Under the pieces are notes generated by a model. That model saw only the letters and a list, made by a program, of their open reading frames with translations. It did no database searches and was not told where the DNA came from. A stretch of DNA of 52,296 nt from an uncultured Verrucomicrobiota bacterium (GTDB lineage Bacteria > Verrucomicrobiota > Verrucomicrobiia > Opitutales > Seribacteraceae), in NCBI GenBank assembly GCA_902618175.1, contig CACMZN010000010.1:1-52296 (forward strand), written 5' to 3'. Every line of letters begins with the position of its first letter. Position 1 is the stretch's first letter. Shown here piece after piece: positions 21,537 through 30,502 of this stretch. The position numbers and the translations under genes are program-made.

Positions 21537-22238
21537 ATGAAGATGATGAAGTTGTTTTTTAACTGTGGTTGCGGGATTTTTCTAATCATGACCTCAAATT
21601 TTCTTCAAGCGGATGAGGAGTTCTTCAACGGAAAGGATTTCAAGGGGTGGAGTGCCAACGATATGTCCTATTGGTCGGTTCAGGATGGTGCGATTGTAGG
21701 AACTAAGGGAGACCAGAGAATCGAAGGCAATCAATTCCTCTGGTATGAACGGAAAGTCAGGGACTTCAGGCTTACGCTCTCTGTCAGGCAAACTCCTTTT
21801 GCCGCCAATGGAGGCATACAATTTCGTTCCGAGCGACAGCCCAATGGATCCGCAATTGGCTATCAGGCCGACATTGGAAAAGGTTGGTGGGGTTCACTTT
21901 ACCACGAGCATGGTCGTAAGATGCTTGCCAAAAACCCAGATACAGAGGATGAAAACCTGAAACCTGAGGATTGGAATCGCTATGAAATTCTCGCTGTCGG
22001 TCATCGGATCTGGCTGGCCATAAACGGCAGAATTACCGTAGCCGTACATGATCCGATCGGAGAACTTGATGGACAAATTTCCCTGCAAATACACGGGGGA
22101 ATGCCTCAAAAAATTATTTACCGCGATCTTGGACTCGTTGAAAACCCAAAAATTCAATTGCAGGGAATGAAAGAATTGGAGTTGGAAAAACTTCTTAGCT
22201 TTGCACAGAAAGGTTACAGTAAGCCTAACGAAAAGTAG
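21537..22238 (+). CDS. DUF1080 / 3-keto-disaccharide hydrolase-like protein
   Basis: Secreted 233-aa protein with a signal peptide (1-25, ending LQA) and the DUF1080 jelly-roll fold (PF06439, LamG-like). Visible family features are the 'FFNGKDFKGW' opening, 'WSVQDGAIVG', 'GGIQFRSE' and 'WNRYEILAVGHRIWLAINGR'. Members of this family have been linked to hydrolysis of 3-keto-glycosides or to sugar binding, and they are greatly expanded in Verrucomicrobiota and Planctomycetota. The gene lies 9 bp after one sulfatase and 41 bp before the next, in the middle of the string, so a role on the same glycan is likely (inference). No oxidoreductase that would make a 3-keto sugar is next to it, unless the propeller/azurin fusion plays that part. 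Confidence 0.85.
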   Translation: MKMMKLFFNCGCGIFLIMTSNFLQADEEFFNGKDFKGWSANDMSYWSVQDGAIVGTKGDQRIEGNQFLWYERKVRDFRLTLSVRQTPFAANGGIQFRSERQPNGSAIGYQADIGKGWWGSLYHEHGRKMLAKNPDTEDENLKPEDWNRYEILAVGHRIWLAINGRITVAVHDPIGELDGQISLQIHGGMPQKIIYRDLGLVENPKIQLQGMKELELEKLLSFAQKGYSKPNEK

Positions 22239-22279
22239 AAAAGTCTAAAAAATAAATCCTTTAAATCTCGAATGTAATT

Positions 22280-23701
22280 ATGACTGTTACCAAATCCTTC
22301 CTTTCTAAGATAATCCTTCTTTTTTGTCTGACAATTACAGTCCGGGCAGCTCCCAATGTAGTATTTGTTTTGGCTGATGATATGAGCCGTGATACCTGGG
22401 GTGCTTATGGGGGCAGGGAATGCAAAACCCCAAACATTGACCAGTTGGCCAAGGAGGGAACCCGTTTTGATCGTGCCTACTGCTCCGTTGCCATGTGCGC
22501 CCCCTTCAGACAGGAACTGTACAGCGGGTGTTCCCCCTGGAGAACTGGGACTTTACCGAACCATTCGAAGTCGGTGGAGGGTACGAAAAGCATCGTTCAT
22601 CACCTCGAGCCTCTTGGCTATCGGGTTGCTCTTCTTGGAAAATCTCATGTCGGCCCGAACGAATGTTATCCTTTTGAAAAACTGGGTGAGGTAAGCAAAA
22701 AAGTGGATGCCAATCCGGAAATTCTGGCCAAGACAAAAAACTTTTTCGATGATTGCCGGGAAAAGAAGAATCCATTCTGTTTGTTTATTGGTTCTCATGA
22801 CTCCCATGCTCCTTTTACAACCGGTGATCCATCCAAGTATAATGCCAAAAAAATTACGATACCTCCTTATTGGATTGATACCCCTCAACTCAGAGAGGTC
22901 GTAGTTCAGTATTATGCAGAGATCACGAATTTCGACCGCCTGGTTGGAATGATCAGAAATGAACTCGAAAAAAAAGGTCTTTGGAACAATACAATCTTTA
23001 TGGTTTGCAGCGAACAGGGAACGCAACTCCCCTTTGCCAAGTGGACCTGCTACGATAACGGCTTGCGTACGGGATTGGTCATGCGATGGCCGGGGATAAC
23101 CAAACCTGGGTCGGTGGTGCAGGAACTTGTATCGACTGCAGACGTCACGCCTACGTTGGTTGAGGGGTTGGGGGGAAGCCTGGCAAAAGATGTTTGCGAC
23201 GGAAAGAGCTTTCTTTCCTTGCTCAGGGGAGAGAGCGGGCCGATCCACGATTATGTCTATGGAGCCTTTACCAATTGCCGGATCATCGCCAACCGGGAAC
23301 GAGTTTTCCCCATACGGTCGATCCGTGACAAGGAGTATTCTCTGATCTACAATCCGAACCACCGGAGCATAACCTCCAACCTTACTCTGAGTCAGGCACT
23401 GAGGTTGAAAAACAAAGGCGGTGAGATTGGCGAAGTACTAAATCCTGCTGCTTCCTGGGTTCCAATGGCGGATAATGACGATCATTCAAGGGCATTGGTC
23501 AAGAAGTTGCATCGTCGGTCTAAGTATGAATTGTATGATTTGAAGAAGGATCCGTACGAGCTTTCCAACCTGGCCAAAAAGGGTAGCCATGCGAAGGTTA
23601 TGAATCGGCTCAAGTCCAGGCTCTATGCAAAACTTGAGGAACTGGGAGATGCGGATCCCATTGCTACCGAAAGAAATTTCATCGCTAAAAAGAAAAAATA
23701 A
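22280..23701 (+). CDS. S1 family sulfatase with atypical motifs (C-A-P-F-R; S-E-Q-G)
   Basis: Secreted 473-aa S1 sulfatase; signal peptide 1-23 (VRA). First metal site Asp33-Asp34 (ADDMSRD). The formylglycine motif is C73-A-P-F-R77: it keeps Cys, Pro and Arg but has Phe where Ser, Thr or Ala is usual. The distal metal motif, normally S/T-D-N-G, reads CSEQG, so Glu and Gln replace the Asp and Asn ligands. It is followed by 'LPFAKWTCYDNGLRTG', a layout I associate with one PVC-group S1 branch near sulfamidase and iduronate sulfatase. It could be active with altered metal coordination or be specialised. It stands 41 bp after the DUF1080 gene and 39 bp before the next sulfatase. Confidence 0.85.
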   Translation: MTVTKSFLSKIILLFCLTITVRAAPNVVFVLADDMSRDTWGAYGGRECKTPNIDQLAKEGTRFDRAYCSVAMCAPFRQELYSGCSPWRTGTLPNHSKSVEGTKSIVHHLEPLGYRVALLGKSHVGPNECYPFEKLGEVSKKVDANPEILAKTKNFFDDCREKKNPFCLFIGSHDSHAPFTTGDPSKYNAKKITIPPYWIDTPQLREVVVQYYAEITNFDRLVGMIRNELEKKGLWNNTIFMVCSEQGTQLPFAKWTCYDNGLRTGLVMRWPGITKPGSVVQELVSTADVTPTLVEGLGGSLAKDVCDGKSFLSLLRGESGPIHDYVYGAFTNCRIIANRERVFPIRSIRDKEYSLIYNPNHRSITSNLTLSQALRLKNKGGEIGEVLNPAASWVPMADNDDHSRALVKKLHRRSKYELYDLKKDPYELSNLAKKGSHAKVMNRLKSRLYAKLEELGDADPIATERNFIAKKKK

Positions 23702-23740
23702 AAGTTGTCCCCTATTCCAGTGTCCCAATATTTTTTTGGT

Positions 23741-25123
23741 ATGAAATTACAAATATGTGTAATGATTTCACTTTTTGCCCAAATCGGAGCAGCCAAGGTT
23801 GGGAAGCCCAACATGATTGTGATTATGTGCGACGATTTGGGCTATGCGGACGTTGGCTTCAACGGCTGCAAAGATATTCCCACACCAAACATTGACTCGA
23901 TCGCAAAGAACGGAGTTCGCTGCTCCAACGGATATGTCCCTTATGCAGTATGTGGTCCATCCCGTGCCGGATTCATAACTGCCCGCTATCCCCAAAGATT
24001 TGGATTTGAAAGAAATCCGCAGTACCAACCATATGATCCGAATATGGGTCTTACCCGCGAGGAAAAAACGATTGCCGAACTCCTCAAGCCCTCTGGGTAT
24101 CATTCAGGAATTATCGGCAAGTGGCATTTGGGTGCTCACATTCCCACCAGCCATCCGATGAAGCGTGGGTTTGATGAGTTCTATGGTCATTTGGGCGGGG
24201 GTCACACTTATTTTCCGGAAAAACTGACCATTCAAAGAAGTCAGGATGCGAAGGATGAGTCCGAAAGCTACCGCACCTGGTTGATGAAAAATTACGAACC
24301 GGTTCCTCCGCGCAAATACATTACCGATGACTTTTCCGATGAAGCGGTGTCCTTTGTGGATCGAAATCGGGATTGGCCATTCTTTCTCTTTCTTGCCTAC
24401 AACGCCCCGCACACCCCCTTGGAGGCAACGGAAAAATATTTGAATCGGTTTAGCAACATCCGAGATCCAAAGAGAAAAACCTACGCGGCGATGGTGAGTG
24501 CGGTGGATGATGGAGTGGGGAGGATATTGGAAGAGATACTCCGGCACAATTTGGAAGAGAGTACGATCATCGCTTTTCTTTCCGATAACGGTGGACCTAC
24601 CACCAAAAATGCATCGAATAATTCTCCTTTGCGTGGAAGTAAGGGAGATGCTTGGGAGGGCGGCTACCGGGTTCCTTTCGCGTTACAGTGGAAGGGTAGA
24701 ATTCCCGAAGGCATTGTCTTTGACAAGCCCGTGAGTGCATTGGATTTGGGCGGGACCATTGTGGCGCTTGCAAATGCTGAGGTTCCGGAAGAAAAACCAT
24801 TAGACGGAGTAAATTTGATTCCATTTTTAAATGGTAAAGACAAATCATTTCCGCATGATGCGATCTTTCTCCGGCAATTCGACCGGAATCGATTTGCGGT
24901 ACGAAATGGAAATGAGAAAATTATTATTCCCTGGAAGGGGGGTGCCCCACAACTTTACGATTTATCCGAGGATATTGGAGAAAAGAACGATTTGGCGAAG
25001 GATCGACCTCAAAGGGTGAAAGAACTAGATACTTTACGCACAAAATGGAATACTCAACTTATTGAACCGACTTTTTTAGGGCTGATTCACTCTCCCGCTT
25101 GGATCAAGCGAAAAGATAAATAA
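23741..25123 (+). CDS. S1 family sulfatase (motif C-G-P-S-R)
   Basis: Secreted S1 sulfatase, 460 aa from ATG 23741. The frame could start at TTG 23705, but MKLQICVMISLFAQIGAA from 23741 is the signal peptide. Metal site Asp31-Asp32 (CDDLGYADVG), formylglycine motif C71-G-P-S-R75, IGKWHLG, a distal SDNGG, and 'LRGSKGDAWEGGYRVP'. The fold resembles N-acetylgalactosamine-sulfatase or arylsulfatase A-like members. The stop codon shares a base with the next start (TAATG), so translation of the HAD gene is probably coupled to it. Confidence 0.92.
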   Translation: MKLQICVMISLFAQIGAAKVGKPNMIVIMCDDLGYADVGFNGCKDIPTPNIDSIAKNGVRCSNGYVPYAVCGPSRAGFITARYPQRFGFERNPQYQPYDPNMGLTREEKTIAELLKPSGYHSGIIGKWHLGAHIPTSHPMKRGFDEFYGHLGGGHTYFPEKLTIQRSQDAKDESESYRTWLMKNYEPVPPRKYITDDFSDEAVSFVDRNRDWPFFLFLAYNAPHTPLEATEKYLNRFSNIRDPKRKTYAAMVSAVDDGVGRILEEILRHNLEESTIIAFLSDNGGPTTKNASNNSPLRGSKGDAWEGGYRVPFALQWKGRIPEGIVFDKPVSALDLGGTIVALANAEVPEEKPLDGVNLIPFLNGKDKSFPHDAIFLRQFDRNRFAVRNGNEKIIIPWKGGAPQLYDLSEDIGEKNDLAKDRPQRVKELDTLRTKWNTQLIEPTFLGLIHSPAWIKRKDK

Positions 25124-25806
25124 TGGTATCCAGACTAAAGGGGGTGGTGTTCGACATGGACGGTGTAATCATCGACAGTGAGCGCACTCATTACCTTGCC
25201 ATTCGTGAAGCGATGGGCGAGGGGATGAAGCAAAGCTACGAGACCTTCCTGGCAAAATGCACCGGGGGAGACGAGCGTTTTGCCATGGGTAGCTTGGCGG
25301 AACTGTCTGGGATTGAATATGACGAATTCTTATTTCAGGAATGGTCGAGAACCAAGGCTTTAGCCTATGAGAAATTAATCAGGAAATCAGCTACTGCGAT
25401 GCCAGGAGCGGTTGATCTGGTCTGTTCGGTGGCGGAAAAGTTTCCTGTGGGACTGGCCACTGGGTCAAGAAGGTCCGATGTAAATGCGGCTTTTGAAGTG
25501 CTTGCAGATGGTAAACTTAAAGGAGTTTTTCACTCTATCGTCACCAGTGATGACGTTGCAAAACCGAAGCCCGATCCGGCCACCTATGCTCAGGCAGTGG
25601 ATGGACTGGGCATTCCTTCCCAAAATTGTCTGGCAATCGATGATTCTCCCAATGGAGTCGCCTCCGCAAAAAAGGCCGGTATGAAAGTTTTGGGAATTAC
25701 TGCAATTCATGACGCGTCCAGTCTTCGGGAAGCAGACTGTCATCTGTCTTCGTTGGAAGCTTTGAATCCAAATGATCTCATATCAATGTTTGAAAACTTG
25801 AATTAA
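25123..25806 (+). CDS. HAD-superfamily phosphatase / beta-phosphoglucomutase-like
   Basis: Cytoplasmic 227-aa HAD hydrolase of the beta-phosphoglucomutase/sugar-phosphatase type. Motif I is FDMDGVIID with Asp11 (nucleophile) and Asp13; motif II is ATGS; motif III lysine lies in AKPKPDP; motif IV is AIDDSPNG. A helical cap sits between motif I and motif II. Substrates in the family are sugar phosphates. It is the only gene of the string without a signal peptide, and its start overlaps the preceding sulfatase stop by one base (TAATG). A plausible job is handling a phosphorylated monosaccharide released from the desulfated glycan (inference). A fragment of a related gene lies 1.7 kb downstream. 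Confidence 0.88.
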   Translation: MVSRLKGVVFDMDGVIIDSERTHYLAIREAMGEGMKQSYETFLAKCTGGDERFAMGSLAELSGIEYDEFLFQEWSRTKALAYEKLIRKSATAMPGAVDLVCSVAEKFPVGLATGSRRSDVNAAFEVLADGKLKGVFHSIVTSDDVAKPKPDPATYAQAVDGLGIPSQNCLAIDDSPNGVASAKKAGMKVLGITAIHDASSLREADCHLSSLEALNPNDLISMFENLN

Positions 25807-25822
25807 ATACAAAACTGAATCC

Positions 25823-27313
25823 ATGAAATCCCTTACTCTCCTGATTTTTTCTCAAATCTTTCTTTGCATGATTCATTTGCGGGGTTATCCCGTAAAAGCA
25901 CGACCTAATATTCTTTGGCTGGTTGTGGAGGATCAATCCAAGCACTACGGTTTTAACGGAGAAAAATTAGTGCACACTCCGGTAATCGATCAATTGGCCG
26001 CTAATGGCGTACGGTTTATCAATGCATCAGTGACCGCGCCGGTGTGCTCGACAGCTCGTTCAGCATTAATTACCGGTATGTATCAGACAAGTATTGGGGC
26101 GCATCACCATCGTAGCGGGCGTGGTGTAGCTAAGATCAAGATTCCCAGTCATATCAAATTAATTCCTGAACTATTTCAGGAAGCTGGTTATTACACATGT
26201 TTAGGTTCAAGTGGGCATGCTGCGGGTACAGTCAGCCCAAAACATAAGGATAGACTGGGGAAATCGGATTATAATTTCGAATGGAATCCCGATGTTTTTG
26301 ATGCTACCGAATGGTCAGGCCGAAACCAGGGACAACCTTTCTTCGCAAAGATTTGCCTAAGTGGTGGGAAGGCTCGTTCGCAGGCCCGGGCCTCAAAAGA
26401 TATTCCTCATGTGGATGCGTCCAAAATAGTGCTTCCTCCCTATTATCCGAGACATCCGGTTGTTCTCGAGGACTGGGCCGCTTATCTCGATACTTTCAGT
26501 CTGATGGATTTTCAGGTTGGCCAGATTATTGATCGTTTAAAAAAGGAAGGGGAGTTTGAAAACACAATCATCTTTTTTATCACCGATCACGGAGTAAGTC
26601 ATGCCCGGGGTAAGCAGTTTTGCTATGACGAGGGCATGATGATTCCTTTTTTCGTTCATGCTCCCAACCGGGTTAAAGGAGGAACGGTAAGAAATGATCC
26701 CGTGCTTCATATTGATTTGGCCGCCACATCCTTTTTTTTCGCAGGAATTGAAATACCCAAGCACATGGAAGCGAGGAGTCTGTTTGGCCCCAATTTCTTA
26801 AAACGGGAATTTACAGTAAGCGCCAGAGACCGGTGTGATGAGACCTATGACCGTATCCGGGCAGTTCGCTCACCGGAATATAAATATATTCGAAATGGAT
26901 ACCCTTCACGTCCGCATTTGCAGCCGTGCGCTTACAAGGATAACAAGGAAATCTATCAGGCAATTCGGGATTGGGGAGAAAAAGGAAAACTCAATGATCT
27001 ACAACAGAAGCTTCTGCTTTCTCCCGAGCGGGCCAAAGAAGAACTCTACGATTTAAAAAACGATCCCTGGGAACTGAACAACTTGGCAGATGATCCAAAT
27101 CACGCAAAAACTCTTCAAAAAATGAGAAAAGCCCTGAACCAATGGATTCGTGAAACGGGAGACCTTGGACAGAATGTGGAATCGATGAAAATGTACGACA
27201 GCGATATGAAAGTTTATCTGGATGGACTCGCAAACAGGGGAAGAGGAGATCGTCTGCAGGAAATTAAGTCAAATATCGCTCAGATGAAGAAGTGGTGGAA
27301 AGAAGGGAAATGA
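25823..27313 (+). CDS. S1 family sulfatase with noncanonical motif (C-S-T-A-R)
   Basis: Secreted 496-aa S1 sulfatase, last gene of the string, 16 bp after the HAD gene. Signal region about 1-24. The first metal site reads VVED (Glu36-Asp37) instead of Asp-Asp, a form seen in heparan-N-sulfatase-like PVC sulfatases. The formylglycine motif is C75-S-T-A-R79: the usual Pro, Ala or Ser at +2 is Thr, and Ala sits at +3. The distal metal motif is TDHGV, so His takes the place of Asn. A C-terminal 'ELYDLKNDPWELNNLA' segment is present. Whether the cysteine can be converted to formylglycine is uncertain. It is most likely an active member of a divergent subfamily, less likely a decayed copy, because the frame is intact. 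Confidence 0.85.
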   Translation: MKSLTLLIFSQIFLCMIHLRGYPVKARPNILWLVVEDQSKHYGFNGEKLVHTPVIDQLAANGVRFINASVTAPVCSTARSALITGMYQTSIGAHHHRSGRGVAKIKIPSHIKLIPELFQEAGYYTCLGSSGHAAGTVSPKHKDRLGKSDYNFEWNPDVFDATEWSGRNQGQPFFAKICLSGGKARSQARASKDIPHVDASKIVLPPYYPRHPVVLEDWAAYLDTFSLMDFQVGQIIDRLKKEGEFENTIIFFITDHGVSHARGKQFCYDEGMMIPFFVHAPNRVKGGTVRNDPVLHIDLAATSFFFAGIEIPKHMEARSLFGPNFLKREFTVSARDRCDETYDRIRAVRSPEYKYIRNGYPSRPHLQPCAYKDNKEIYQAIRDWGEKGKLNDLQQKLLLSPERAKEELYDLKNDPWELNNLADDPNHAKTLQKMRKALNQWIRETGDLGQNVESMKMYDSDMKVYLDGLANRGRGDRLQEIKSNIAQMKKWWKEGK

Positions 27314-27552
27314 CTTAACTTGGTCCCTTCAATCATTTCAGAGTGGAGCGCGAAAAATGATTAACCGAAAATTCACTCTCGTGGGTTTAAATCTTCTGAA
27401 AATTAAATGTGTGAACTCGATCATTTTCCAAATCAATTATCAATAAGATGTTTTTTGCATCCTGGGATACAGACACTCTCTTGGTCACTAGCTTCATATT
27501 GTCGATTTTGGCTGCTCCGCATCTTGGATGTTAATGATACCGAGCGGTTTCC
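27314..27552. other. Intergenic stretch before the HAD remnant
   Basis: About 240 bp after the last sulfatase with no credible gene, terminator hairpin or promoter pair. Short open stretches exist, but I find no recognisable protein similarity. It may be decayed sequence of the N-terminal part of the HAD gene whose tail survives just downstream. Confidence 0.4.
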
Positions 27553-27750
27553 GACATGGGTATGCGACCGGAGGAGTATTGGGCAGCCGGTGATTCTCCC
27601 AATGGAGTGGCATTCGCGTCTGCCGCCAGGCTTCGCATCATAGGAATTTCAGGCATCCATGCCCCTGAAGCCTTGGCTCAGGCGGAGAGGGTCGAATCAA
27701 GCATGCCGGAAATCAGCCTGCATAAGCTTCAGGATTGGTTTGCTCAATAA
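27553..27750 (+). pseudogene. C-terminal remnant of a second HAD sugar-phosphatase gene
   Basis: The frame ending at 27750 encodes about 64 residues that match only the last quarter of a beta-phosphoglucomutase-like HAD protein: 'GMRPEEYWAAGDSPNGVAFA', then 'RLRIIGISGIHAPEALAQAE' and an amphipathic tail. This aligns with the motif IV region of the intact HAD gene at 25123-25806, and the two share the exact 17-base string gattctcccaatggagt. Motifs I-III and the cap are absent and no frame upstream supplies them, so the gene is broken. It could be a partial duplication of the neighbour or the end of an independent HAD gene. Confidence 0.65.
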
Positions 27751-27810
27751 TTAATGGTTAGTTTGTGAAAACTTAAAAAAACCCAATTCAATGAAACCTG
27801 GAGTTGATGA

Positions 27811-29646
27811 TCAAACGACATGGTTGAGGGCTTGAACCACATGGAAGGCATCGTTGCCGATGCTTTCCATCTCATTGAGTATATCGATATAGATCATCTC
27901 TGCCTTGAGGTTTTCCTTATCTTCCATCCTTTTAACTGCATTTTTACGTAATGATTTTCTGGATGCGTCAATTCGATCTTCAATCGCCTGAGCATTTGCG
28001 ATATCCGGTATGCTGCCATCCTTAAGATGAGTTTGATACAACTCCATGAAATCAAGGATCTGTTCGGAGAATACTTTGATTTCGCGCAAAGTTTCCTGTG
28101 GGAGTATGCGATTCTTGCGGTACTTGCGGTGGGCCAATTGGACCAGGCGGTAGCAGCAGTCGCCAATGTCTTCCAATTTACCGGTTACCCGGAGAAGAGA
28201 GGCCACGCGAAGGGCTCTTTCCCCGGCTAGGCTCTCCGTGGTGCAATAAATTAAGGTTTGGGTAATCTCAAACGCGAGATCATCACATTTATCTTCGAGT
28301 TCCTTGAGTTCTTTTATCAGGTCACTCTTATCCGCATCCGGGCTTTCAAATACTTCAACAAACCCTTCAAACATATAGCGTGTAATGGCCGCCAAACGGT
28401 CAATTTCGGCTTCGACAAGAGCGAGGTTAAGCTCACCAGTTTTAGGTAGCATACCAGAACTTTCGTAATCAAGGGAAGCTAAGCTACCTAGTTTAGGTGT
28501 ATTACCATCATGGGTCTTCGGCTGGACTAATCGTTCGACCAATCGGCCAATGTGGGGAGCAAAGCCAATCAATAATGCAATATTGCATAGATTAAACATG
28601 GTATGAAAAAGAGAGAGATGCAGAGGGATATTTGTATCAATAATAGACTTCTTCGCCCTGGCGATTTCATCTGCCTGAGGATCACCCTCTATTCCATTTT
28701 TTGAATAGTGTGAATCCAGTTCTGCTGAAGTCACATCTTCGGCAAAAATTGCTCCTGGCATTAAATTGTCTATCGTAGAAACAAATGGATAAAATAAAAG
28801 GAGCATCCAAAGGGTTCCTACGACATTGAACATCAAATGAGCTCGGGCAGCTCTTCGAGCGCATACACTAGTACCAATAGAGGCAAGCCAAGCGGTAATA
28901 GTTGTTCCAATGTTTTCGCCAAGTACAATGGCAGCGGCTATCTCGAAGTTGATCCATCCGTTGACTGCGAGAATAATGGTAATCCCCATCGCTGCCGAAG
29001 AGGATTGAACAACAACGGTTAGTAAAATACCTATGACTAAAAAAATCAAAATGGAACCAAAGCCGTGGCTATTCAATTGTTCGATAGTTGCTTGAATTTC
29101 ACGAACCATTTGCAAATCCCTAGGATCTGAGCTTTGTAAAAGGCTTTTTACATCCGGCACTGCGTTCTTGAGTTCACTGAGCCCAAAAAAGAGCAGTCCA
29201 AATCCTACCAAAAATTCGCCTGTGTGTTTAAATTTGGCTTTTTTGGAGAAAATGAAAGGGAACCCGATGCCGATTATAGGCAGAGCAATTTTTGAAAGAC
29301 TGAATTTACCGACTGACGCTATGATCCAACCAGTCAAGGTAGTGCCAAGATTGGCTCCCATAATGATTCCTATTGATTCGGTAAGTGTAAGGAGTTGGGC
29401 ATTGACGAAACTGACAACCATAACCGTTGTTGCAGAGGATGATTGGACCAGGCAGGTGACAAATACACCGGTCAAAAGTCCATAAAATCGGTTTTTGGTC
29501 ATACTTGCCATAATCCGTCGCATGCCGGCACCTGCGATTTTGGTTATGGCTTCACTCATTACCCTCATGCCGTAAAGAAAGATTCCTAGACCACCGAGGA
29601 TGTATAAAAAATCAACGATAACCCCCCAAAAAGTGATGCTGTTCAT
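27811..29646 (-). CDS. Na+/phosphate cotransporter with C-terminal PhoU-like domain (NptA/YjbB type)
   Basis: 611-aa inner-membrane protein of the PNaS (Na/Pi cotransporter II) family. The N-terminal half holds two inverted repeats of membrane helices, each with the signature Q-S-S-S-A: QSSSATT at Gln68 and QSSSAAM at Gln214. Residues about 400-610 are a soluble helical PhoU-like domain (motif VTGKLEDIGDCCYRLVQL). It imports, or in some bacteria exports, phosphate in exchange with sodium, independently of ATP. It is the last gene of the phosphate module, 149 bp after phoU, so it may be transcribed with it or have its own promoter. The presence of both Pst and this carrier suggests uptake across a wide range of phosphate concentrations. 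Confidence 0.9.
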   Translation of the reverse strand: MNSITFWGVIVDFLYILGGLGIFLYGMRVMSEAITKIAGAGMRRIMASMTKNRFYGLLTGVFVTCLVQSSSATTVMVVSFVNAQLLTLTESIGIIMGANLGTTLTGWIIASVGKFSLSKIALPIIGIGFPFIFSKKAKFKHTGEFLVGFGLLFFGLSELKNAVPDVKSLLQSSDPRDLQMVREIQATIEQLNSHGFGSILIFLVIGILLTVVVQSSSAAMGITIILAVNGWINFEIAAAIVLGENIGTTITAWLASIGTSVCARRAARAHLMFNVVGTLWMLLLFYPFVSTIDNLMPGAIFAEDVTSAELDSHYSKNGIEGDPQADEIARAKKSIIDTNIPLHLSLFHTMFNLCNIALLIGFAPHIGRLVERLVQPKTHDGNTPKLGSLASLDYESSGMLPKTGELNLALVEAEIDRLAAITRYMFEGFVEVFESPDADKSDLIKELKELEDKCDDLAFEITQTLIYCTTESLAGERALRVASLLRVTGKLEDIGDCCYRLVQLAHRKYRKNRILPQETLREIKVFSEQILDFMELYQTHLKDGSIPDIANAQAIEDRIDASRKSLRKNAVKRMEDKENLKAEMIYIDILNEMESIGNDAFHVVQALNHVV

Positions 29647-29795
29647 ATGCGTAGTGAATAAAATTCAAATCTCATTAAAGATAAGCTAGAGGGCACTCTG
29701 AGGACTATTAAGAGAAAATTGAAATTATTAGAGTATTTTTAATGATGAAGATGAAATTTTTTGGGGCAAACAAAATTTGGATAGTAAGAAGTGAT

Positions 29796-30473
29796 TTAAT
29801 CGAGATTTTTTTTGAGATATGACTTCTTGAATTCTGGGGCGTGCCGAATATCGCGGCTGGTTGCCAAAAAAACTGCCTCTTTTGAGATATTTACCGCATG
29901 GTCTGCGATTCTTTCGAGGGATTTAGAGATAAAAAGAAGCTCAAAAATAGATGAGACAAGGTGAATATCTTTAATAACCAAAGCCTGGCAGAATTGGTTA
30001 TTTTCTAGGTTCATGGCATCAATTTCCAAATCTTTTGTCCAGATTGCCTTAGCCTTATCCTCATCGTACTCCACGAAAACGGAAAGCGCGTCTTTGAGCA
30101 TTTCCTGTGCGGATTCCGCCATCTTTGGTATCAAATGGAAATCATTTACAGCTGTTTTCTTGGATCGTCTGGCAATTGTTTTTGCTTCGTCACCAACTCT
30201 TTCGATCTCATGGCTTATTTTCATCGTGGTCACGAGGAGCCTCAAGTCTCCGGCAACAGGTGCGTGAGTCGATAAGCACACATTCACATCATTAATCAAT
30301 TCATTTTCAAGTGTATCAATCTCCTTGTCTTTGGCTCTAACTTTACTTGCAAGTTCGGAATCCTTAGCAAGAAGTGCCTGCAGGGAAAGGCGAAGTGAAT
30401 CAATCGACAATTGACCCATTAATAAAAGTTTAGATCTAACATTTTCAAGAATCTGCTCGTAATGGGTGGCCAT
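29796..30473 (-). CDS. phoU: Phosphate-specific transport accessory protein PhoU
   Basis: 225-aa cytoplasmic protein made of two three-helix PhoU repeats. The repeats carry the family motifs: 'THAPVAGDLRLLVTTMKISHEIERVGDEAKTIA' in the first (acidic metal-binding E-R-V-G-D-E) and 'FISKSLERIADHAVNI' in the second. PhoU links the Pst transporter to the PhoR kinase and shuts the Pho response off when phosphate is plentiful. It lies 29 bp after pstB in the same direction, the standard position. Length and motifs are normal; nothing odd is seen. Confidence 0.95.
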   Translation of the reverse strand: MATHYEQILENVRSKLLLMGQLSIDSLRLSLQALLAKDSELASKVRAKDKEIDTLENELINDVNVCLSTHAPVAGDLRLLVTTMKISHEIERVGDEAKTIARRSKKTAVNDFHLIPKMAESAQEMLKDALSVFVEYDEDKAKAIWTKDLEIDAMNLENNQFCQALVIKDIHLVSSIFELLFISKSLERIADHAVNISKEAVFLATSRDIRHAPEFKKSYLKKNLD

Positions 30474-30502
30474 GGGGTTGCTAGGATATTGGATGATGGG
30501 GA

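Noticed and set aside
22553-23362. Minus-strand open frame of 269 codons
   Set aside because: Antisense to an intact sulfatase with all expected motifs; no signal peptide or domain of its own.
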